Assembly: GCF_003399635.1 (NCBI RefSeq)
Contig: NZ_NBXB01000042.1
Coordinates: 100,561-164,560 of the forward strand
Reading direction: 5' to 3'
DNA: 64,000 bases
Source: Subtercola boreus
Lineage (GTDB): Bacteria > Actinomycetota > Actinomycetes > Actinomycetales > Microbacteriaceae
The translations under genes and the position numbers were made by a program. A model generated the notes under the pieces. The model made no database searches, was not told where the DNA came from, and was given only the letters and a program-made list of their open reading frames with translations. This document shows, one piece after another, positions 59,066 through 64,000 of this stretch. Numbering within the stretch: the stretch's first letter is position 1; each line of letters begins with the position of its first letter.

Positions 59066-60609
59066 TGGCTGGCACTGTGCGGGGGGAAGCCGCGCCACTC
59101 CGGCGTGGCCTGCCACGCGTGGCCCGCGGGGAACCGTGGCCGCCGGCCGACGACGATGCGCTGCCGGCGCCCACGATCGACGCGATGACTGGCGCCCCCG
59201 CCGCCACGACCGCGGCCACAACAGCGGCGGCGGCAGCAGCAACAGCGGCACCGGTGACAGCGCTGCCGCCGGCGGAGGGTTCTCCGGCGGCAGCACGTCC
59301 CGCAGTGGGCACCCCGTCGGGCTCTCACCGTCGCGGCCTCCCCCGGGTTGCCGGGGCCGAACCGTGGCCACCGGCGTCGGCCGGGACGGGCCCGACCGGC
59401 CCCGCTGTCGCTGCGTCGGCGGTGGCCGCCGCAGCGGGTTCAGAAGCGGCATCCGCTCCCGCCAAGCCAGCTCCCGTGCCCGAGCGGCCCACGACCCCCG
59501 AACGGACTGCCGCACCCGAGCGGGATGCCGCGCGCGAGAGGCCTGCCGCACCCGCGCCGACCCGCGCGCCGAACGCGGCCCGCACCGCTGCCCCGCGTGC
59601 GCGGTCCCCCATCATCATCTCGACCAGAGCTGCATCCGCACCCAGCACCAGCCCCGCACCCAGCACCAGCGCGGCAGCACCCACGCCAGCCGGCGCCACC
59701 ACAGGAATCGCCCGGCTGCGGCACCTGCCGCGACCCACGCAGGTCGTGCTCGGCTCACTCGCCCTGCTCCTCGTGGCCGCGGTCGCCGTGCTGGCTGTGC
59801 GCGGCCTCACGACCTACCGCGTCGTTCAGGACTTCCTGCAGACCTACCCGGGCGAGTACCCGCTGCCCGACACCGTCGAATCCGGCTTCCCCGCCTGGAT
59901 CGGCTGGCAGCACTTCCTGAATGCGTTCTTCATCGTGCTGATCATCCGTTCGGGCTGGCAGGTGCGCACCGAGAAGCGGCCGAGCGCCTTCTGGACAGCG
60001 CGCTGGGCGAAGACGAAGCGAAGGATCAGCCTCAACCTCTGGTTCCACCAGGCCCTTGATGTGCTGTGGCTTCTGAACGGTGTGGTGTTCGTCGTGCTGA
60101 TCTTCGCGACCGGTCACTGGCTGAGGCTGGTGCCCTCCAGCTGGGCGGTCTTTCCGAATGCCGTCTCCGCGCTCATCCACTACCTCACGCTGGAATGGCC
60201 GACCGACAACGGCTGGGTCACCTACAACAGCCTGCAACAGCTGATGTACTTCATCGTCGTCTTCGTCGCCGCCCCGCTCGCGGCCCTCACCGGGGTGCGG
60301 ATGTCGGGAATCTGGCCGAAGCGCACCACGCGCCTGAACGCCGCCTACCCGATCGAGGTGGCCCGGGCCATCCACTTCCCGGTGATGCTGTTCTTCGTCG
60401 GCTTCATCATCGTGCATGTCGCCCTGGTCTTCGCCACGGGCGCACTCCGCAACCTGAACCACATGTACGGCTCGAGCGATGAGGTCAACTGGATCGGCTT
60501 CGGGATCTTCTTCGCCTCGCTCGTCGTGATGGTGGCGACCTGGATCGCGGCCCGGCCGCTGGTCATCGCACCGATCGCGTCGCTCTTCGGGAAAGTCACA
60601 GCACGCTGA
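59065..60609 (+). CDS. cytochrome b-type membrane protein with long disordered N-terminus, coupled to ETF
   Basis: A 514-residue protein. Residues 1-215 are Ala/Pro/Thr-rich and contain the motif RRGLPRV...EPWPP twice (residues 13-27 and 89-103). From about 225 there are five to six membrane helices resembling cytochrome b561/b6 (PF01292-like), with candidate heme-ligand His at 283, 328, 372, 437 and 451. GTG at 59065 overlaps the etfA stop. Context suggests that it passes electrons from ETF to quinone, in place of the iron-sulfur ETF:quinone oxidoreductase, of which no gene is seen here. Fold assignment is good; partner role is inference. Confidence 0.8.
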   Translation: MAGTVRGEAAPLRRGLPRVARGEPWPPADDDALPAPTIDAMTGAPAATTAATTAAAAAATAAPVTALPPAEGSPAAARPAVGTPSGSHRRGLPRVAGAEPWPPASAGTGPTGPAVAASAVAAAAGSEAASAPAKPAPVPERPTTPERTAAPERDAARERPAAPAPTRAPNAARTAAPRARSPIIISTRAASAPSTSPAPSTSAAAPTPAGATTGIARLRHLPRPTQVVLGSLALLLVAAVAVLAVRGLTTYRVVQDFLQTYPGEYPLPDTVESGFPAWIGWQHFLNAFFIVLIIRSGWQVRTEKRPSAFWTARWAKTKRRISLNLWFHQALDVLWLLNGVVFVVLIFATGHWLRLVPSSWAVFPNAVSALIHYLTLEWPTDNGWVTYNSLQQLMYFIVVFVAAPLAALTGVRMSGIWPKRTTRLNAAYPIEVARAIHFPVMLFFVGFIIVHVALVFATGALRNLNHMYGSSDEVNWIGFGIFFASLVVMVATWIAARPLVIAPIASLFGKVTAR

Positions 60610-60683
60610 GGCTCCGCACACCCAGCTGAGACCTGTACGGCCACACGAGACACCGTCTCGACGAAACACCAAGGAGACAAAAC

Positions 60684-61436
60684 ATGGAATTCACCGGCGC
60701 ACACGCTCTCGTGACAGGCGCGGCCTCCGGGTTGGGTGCGGCAACGGCCCTGGCCCTGGCCGAGAAGGGCATGACCGTCACGGGCGTCGATCTGGCGGCC
60801 GCCCTGGAGAAGGCGACGCTGCCCGCGAACGTGCGGTTCGTGGCGGCCGACATCACCGACGAGCATCAGGTGCAGCAGGCGATCGACGGCATCGACGGCC
60901 CCTTGCGGGTCGTGGTGAACTGCGCCGGCATCGGGCCGGCCCGCCGCATCCTCTCGAAGTCGGGCGTGCACGACCTCGCCCTGTTCCAGAAGACGATCGA
61001 CATCAACCTCGTCGGAACGTTCAATGTCATGAGGCTCGCCGCCGCGAAGATGGCCGGCGACGAATCCTACGACGAGTTCGGGGCGCGCGGCGTCGTCGTC
61101 AACACGGCATCCGTTGCGGCGTTCGAGGGGCAGATCGGCCAGATCGCCTATGCCGCCTCGAAGGGTGGGGTGGTCGCGATGACGATCGCCGCGGCGAGGG
61201 ATCTGGCCTCGAGCGGCATCCGCGTCGTCACCATCGCTCCCGGCATCGTCGACACTCCGATGCTCGCGGCGCTCGGCCCAGCGGTGAACGAGTCGCTCGC
61301 GAAGTCGGTGCCGTTCCCCGCCCGGCTCGCGCGACCCGCTGAGTTCGCGGACCTCGTGCTGACGATAGCCGACAGCGAATACCTCAACGGAGAGACGATC
61401 CGGCTCGACGGCGCCATCCGCATGGCCCCACGCTGA
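60684..61436 (+). CDS. short-chain dehydrogenase (3-hydroxyacyl-CoA dehydrogenase type II-like)
   Basis: A 250-residue SDR: LVTGAASGLGAATALALAEK, VVNCAGIGPARRI, VNTASVAAFEGQIGQIAYAA-SKGG with the Tyr-x-x-x-Lys pair, and IAPGIVDTPML. It resembles HSD17B10-type enzymes that oxidise 2-methyl-3-hydroxybutyryl-CoA (isoleucine breakdown). Placed 74 bases after the ETF-linked cytochrome gene, it fits a branched-chain acyl-CoA gene set. The ATG at 60684 follows AAGGAG. Confidence 0.85.
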   Translation: MEFTGAHALVTGAASGLGAATALALAEKGMTVTGVDLAAALEKATLPANVRFVAADITDEHQVQQAIDGIDGPLRVVVNCAGIGPARRILSKSGVHDLALFQKTIDINLVGTFNVMRLAAAKMAGDESYDEFGARGVVVNTASVAAFEGQIGQIAYAASKGGVVAMTIAAARDLASSGIRVVTIAPGIVDTPMLAALGPAVNESLAKSVPFPARLARPAEFADLVLTIADSEYLNGETIRLDGAIRMAPR

Positions 61437-61513
61437 CCCGGCTGCGCCGCACCGTCCGCGCTGGCCCGCATGGCCCCGCGCTGACCGGCCGGCCACACGC
61501 TGACCCGCGGCGA

Positions 61514-61831
61514 TCAGGCCAGCAGGTAGCGACAGAGCTGATCCATCAGGTCTTCGATATCGTCGGCTGCAGCCCGCCAGTAGGTGATCGGGCCGGATCC
61601 GCGCGGGTGAGTGGCTCGCCGGCCCTCCACGAGCCCGCAGCCGATGAGCGCCTGGAGGTGCGCGCGCACCCCGTTCATCGACAGACCGGTCGCCCGGATG
61701 AGCTGGGCTGTGGTGGTCTCCGGCCGCGAGAGGAGGATCCGCAGGATCTCGAGACGCGTCTCGGTGATTCCGAGCGCCGCGAGGATGCGCGAGGGGAGCA
61801 TGCCGGGGAGGGCGATGGTGTCAGCGCTCAT
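61514..61831 (-). CDS. winged-helix transcriptional regulator (ArsR-like)
   Basis: A 105-residue regulator: LGITETRLEILRILLSRPET, TTAQLIRATGLSMNGVRAHL and QALIGCGLVEGRRATHPRGS give the winged helix of ArsR/helix-turn-helix_20-type proteins. No metal-binding cysteine cluster is seen. It is convergent with the SDR gene and divergent from the ene-reductase, its most likely target. An AAGAAGAG/CTCTTCTT inverted repeat (61898-61927) lies in the spacer. Confidence 0.78.
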   Translation of the reverse strand: MSADTIALPGMLPSRILAALGITETRLEILRILLSRPETTTAQLIRATGLSMNGVRAHLQALIGCGLVEGRRATHPRGSGPITYWRAAADDIEDLMDQLCRYLLA

Positions 61832-62210
61832 TCATTCCAGCCGATCTGCCGTGACGGGTGTCCCTTCACCATATGTCGTGCCCCCATCGTCTTGCCGAAG
61901 AAGAGTCGACCAAGATCGCCTCTTCTTGCCGGAATCGCAAACGAGCCGCTGCGCCGCGCGGAGCGGCGGTGCGTCACCATGGGATCTTGGCCAGCCGCCG
62001 CGCGCCCGCTGTGAGACGTGAGAAGGTCGCTGTGAACGCCCAGAACGCCCAGAACCCGATGAAACCGAGCGAATCGAGCCTCGCCTTCACCGGCGCCTCC
62101 GGCCGCAACCAGCTGAATCCCCTGTTCTGCCGCGACGGGGGGAATGCGTCGACGCCCCGTGCGTTGGGGTTGTGGTGCCGCAGACGGCGGCAACCCCCGA
62201 AAGGACCTCC
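61832..62210. other. 379-base spacer without a recognised gene
   Basis: Between the divergent regulator and ene-reductase. It holds the AAGAAGAG-N14-CTCTTCTT inverted repeat (61898-61927), a possible operator, and a short direct repeat (AACGCCCAG twice near 62035-62052). One minus-strand frame reads SLGFIGFWAFWAF, which could be a helix scrap, but there is no start, stop or family match that I can support. Confidence 0.5.
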
Positions 62211-63299
62211 GTGGATCTCTTCTCGCCGCTCAACCTCGGCAGCATCGACCTCGCCAATCGCCTCGTGATGGCACCGCTCACCCGCACCCGCTCCGGTGCG
62301 TCCGGCGTACCGAACGACCTGAACGTCGAGCACTACTCGCAGCGCGCGAGCGCCGGCCTGATCATCACGGAGGGCACGTACCCGAGCGCCGAGTCTCGCT
62401 CCTACCCCGGCCAGCCCGGTATCGTGACCGACGAGCAGGAGGCCGGCTGGAAGCGCGTGGCCGACGCCGTGCACGAGCGCGGCGGAAAGCTCGTCATGCA
62501 GGTGATGAACGGCGGACGCGTGTCGCACACCGACATCACCGGGACGCCCCGCATCATCGCACCGAGCGCTATCGCCATCGAAGGCGACGTGCACGTGCCC
62601 GAAGGCAAGAAGCCGTTCCCGGTGCCGCACGAGCTCACGACCGACGAACTGGCCGTCGTCCGCGGCGAGTTCGTCCAAGCCTCCCGCCGCGCCGTGCGCG
62701 CCGGCCTCGACGGCGTCGAGCTGCACTCGGCCAACGGCTACCTGCTGCACCAGTTCCTCTCCCCCGCGTCGAACCAGCGCACCGACGAGTTCGGTGGTAG
62801 CCCTGAGAACCGGATCCGCTTCGTCGTGTCGGTCGTCGAGGCCGTGGTCGAGGCGATCGGTGCGAGCCGCACCGGCATCCGCATCTCGCCCTCGCACAAC
62901 ATCCAGGACGTGCTCGAGACCGACGCAGACGACGTGCGCGCCACCTACCAGGCGCTGATGGATGCCCTCGCTCCGCTCGGACTCGCGTTCGTGAGCATTC
63001 TGCACGCCGACCCGACCGGTGATTTCGTGCAGGAGCTCCGCACGCGGTTCGGTGGCGGCTCCGTCGTGAACAGCGGCTTCAGCCACATGACCACCCGCGA
63101 GGAGGCGACCACCCTCATCGAGGGCGACTTCGCCGACGCCGTGGCAGTCGGGCGCGCGATCATCGCGAACCCCGACCTCGTGGAGCGGTGGGAGGGCGAC
63201 CACCCCGAGAACGAGCTCGACCCGTCGACGCTCTACGGTTCGACGGCCGAGGGGTACACCACCTACCCGACGCTCCACGAGCTGGCCCGGCAGGAGTAG
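62211..63299 (+). CDS. ene-reductase of the Old Yellow Enzyme family
   Basis: A 362-residue FMN enzyme. FSPLNLGSIDLANRLVMAPL TRTRS at the start, substrate-binding His-Asn in VELHSANGYLLHQFLSP, SNQRTDEFGGSPENRIRF, and the FMN phosphate loop with DAVAVGRAIIANPDL mark a NemA/alkene-reductase type. It reduces activated double bonds or nitro-esters with NADPH. GTG at 62211 follows AAAGGA and gives the canonical N-terminus. A C-rich trailer follows. Confidence 0.92.
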   Translation: MDLFSPLNLGSIDLANRLVMAPLTRTRSGASGVPNDLNVEHYSQRASAGLIITEGTYPSAESRSYPGQPGIVTDEQEAGWKRVADAVHERGGKLVMQVMNGGRVSHTDITGTPRIIAPSAIAIEGDVHVPEGKKPFPVPHELTTDELAVVRGEFVQASRRAVRAGLDGVELHSANGYLLHQFLSPASNQRTDEFGGSPENRIRFVVSVVEAVVEAIGASRTGIRISPSHNIQDVLETDADDVRATYQALMDALAPLGLAFVSILHADPTGDFVQELRTRFGGGSVVNSGFSHMTTREEATTLIEGDFADAVAVGRAIIANPDLVERWEGDHPENELDPSTLYGSTAEGYTTYPTLHELARQE

Positions 63300-63349
63300 T
63301 CCACACCCCTCTCCCCTCCCCCGAGCGTCGGGTTCGGTACTCTGAGCCC

Positions 63350-63876
63350 ATGAGCACGAGCCCGACGCCCCCCACCGTTCGACGAGCACGGCGACTGGCC
63401 CCCTGTTCCTCGCGATGGCCCTCGACCCGCTCCTGCAGCGCACGTCGGCTCGTGGCTGGCCCCGCTGGGCCGCCTCCGCGGTGCACGGTGTGATCGTGCT
63501 CGGTGCCGTCATCGGACTCGTGTTCGCGATCATCCCCGCCGTCACCGCGCAGGTGTCCGTGATCGGCGGCCAGCTGACGGCGCTCGTTCAGAACCTCCCG
63601 GACCAGGCCTGGTTCCAGTGGGTGACCGCGAACGTCGGGCCGAGGATCGACGTCGACGGCATCCTCTCGAGCGTCACCGCCTTCTTCACCGACCCCAGCA
63701 AGCTTCTCGGCATCGCCGGTGGCCTCCTGAGCGTCGGCACGGGCATCATCGACGGGGTGACAGGCGTCATCGTCGTCAGTATCCTCACCATCTACTTCGT
63801 GCTCACCCTGCCCGCAGTCAAGAAGAAGGGCTACACGCTGGTTGCCCGCTCCAGCCGCGAGCGCGTGACCGAACTA
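63350..63876 (+). pseudogene. AI-2E-family transporter, deleted internally and cut by an IS element
   Basis: From the ATG at 63350 the frame gives MSTSPTPPTVRRARRLAP. Near 63400 another frame takes over: FLAMALDPLLQRTSARGWPR, a helix (VIVLGAVIGLVFAIIPAVTA) and the AI-2E signature-like IIDGVTGVIVVSILTIYFVL. The first helices expected between the two frames are missing. The 3' half is replaced by an IS end at 63877, just after SRERVTEL. Intact members have about 350-400 residues; about 170 remain. Confidence 0.82.
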
Positions 63877-64000
63877 GGGCGTGTCTCCTAAACGTGGTGT
63901 CAGTGTTCTGGGATGCTGTGGGGATGTCCCGTTCTGCTGTTTTGAGTGATTCCGATTGGGCTATTTTGGAGCCGTTGTTGCCGTCGTCTGCGGGTCGGCG
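63877..64000 (+). mobile_element. IS5-family insertion sequence, left end
   Basis: The terminal sequence GGGCGTGTCTCCTAAA begins at 63877, next to CTA of the target. A transposase start follows 47 bases in. This terminal motif and the transposase N-terminus are typical of the IS5 superfamily (IS427-like). The rest lies beyond the window, so the right end and target duplication cannot be checked. Third codon positions are noticeably richer in T than in the neighbours. Confidence 0.85.
63924..64000 (+). CDS. IS5-family transposase, N-terminal 25 codons
   Basis: The frame MSRSAVLSDSDWAILEPLLP, followed by SSAGR, matches the start of IS5-family transposases (x-L-S-D-x-x-W-x-x-I/L-E-P-L-L-P). Start ATG at 63924 follows GTGGGG. 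The DDE catalytic domain lies outside the window. Confidence 0.88.
   Translation, partial: MSRSAVLSDSDWAILEPLLPSSAGR

Noticed and set aside
1..64000. tRNA or rRNA genes, CRISPR arrays, riboswitches
   Set aside because: No T-loop consensus in a cloverleaf context, no regularly spaced repeats and no recognisable riboswitch core were found by eye. GGTTCGATAATCGAACC at 23963 looks like a T-loop but is part of a perfect palindromic operator.

Overview
The window looks like a chromosomal segment of a high-GC actinobacterium, most likely Microbacteriaceae or a close relative. This is inferred from the extreme GC bias, many GTG starts, a coenzyme-F420-dependent glucose-6-phosphate dehydrogenase, a dCTP deaminase of the actinobacterial type, a MhuD-like heme oxygenase, a BioQ-type biotin regulator and an LAATG sortase signal. 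No database search was possible, so the genus is not assigned. No tRNA, rRNA or CRISPR array was found.

Left part (0-12 kb): the end of a prenyl-diphosphate synthase divergent from isopentenyl-diphosphate isomerase (probably one flank of a carotenoid/isoprenoid cluster), a HAD phosphatase, a membrane protein, dcd, a Tat-exported flavin oxidase, a 1515-residue secreted nuclease/5'-nucleotidase and an SMP-30 lactonase. From 12.1 to 17.8 kb lies a decayed accessory region. It holds a DUF805 gene with an internal stop, a surface-protein remnant, an alpha/beta-hydrolase remnant, two truncated DUF808 copies flanking a sortase-anchored amidase, an AhpD-like remnant, a broken GAP transporter, and an MNT nucleotidyltransferase whose HEPN partner has been cut to 18 codons.

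Middle part (18-45 kb): small regulator/target units, several with visible operators (TetR/export protein, HxlR/thiolase, TetR/NmrA-like, MarR). Among them are a GNAT-AAA+ fusion, an orphan ParA, F420 and aldo-keto redox enzymes, two aldehyde dehydrogenases, two alcohol dehydrogenases, pyridoxal kinase, Kup and a PhyH-type dioxygenase. Further gene remnants are interspersed: DUF1016 nuclease, amylosucrase, Fic/alcohol dehydrogenase pieces and DUF4436.

Right part (45-64 kb): a biotin ECF transporter operon (bioY-ecfA-ecfT plus a CHY zinc-finger gene) faces its probable repressor BioQ across two TGAAC-N3-GTTCA boxes. An IclR regulator faces a CoA-transferase/thiolase operon. A four-gene valine-catabolism operon (acyl-CoA dehydrogenase, hydroxyisobutyryl-CoA hydrolase, mmsB, enoyl-CoA hydratase) diverges from etfB-etfA and an overlapping gene for a multi-heme-type membrane cytochrome b with a long disordered N-terminus. 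Together these form a plausible route from branched-chain acyl-CoA to the membrane quinone pool that does not need classical ETF:quinone oxidoreductase. The window ends with an AI-2E-family transporter remnant interrupted by an IS5-type element.

Two genome-style features recur. Many stop codons are followed by RNA that is C-rich and G-poor, on either strand, as expected for Rho loading. Long perfect palindromes, some sharing sequence between unrelated loci, lie just after genes and at the broken ends of pseudogenes.
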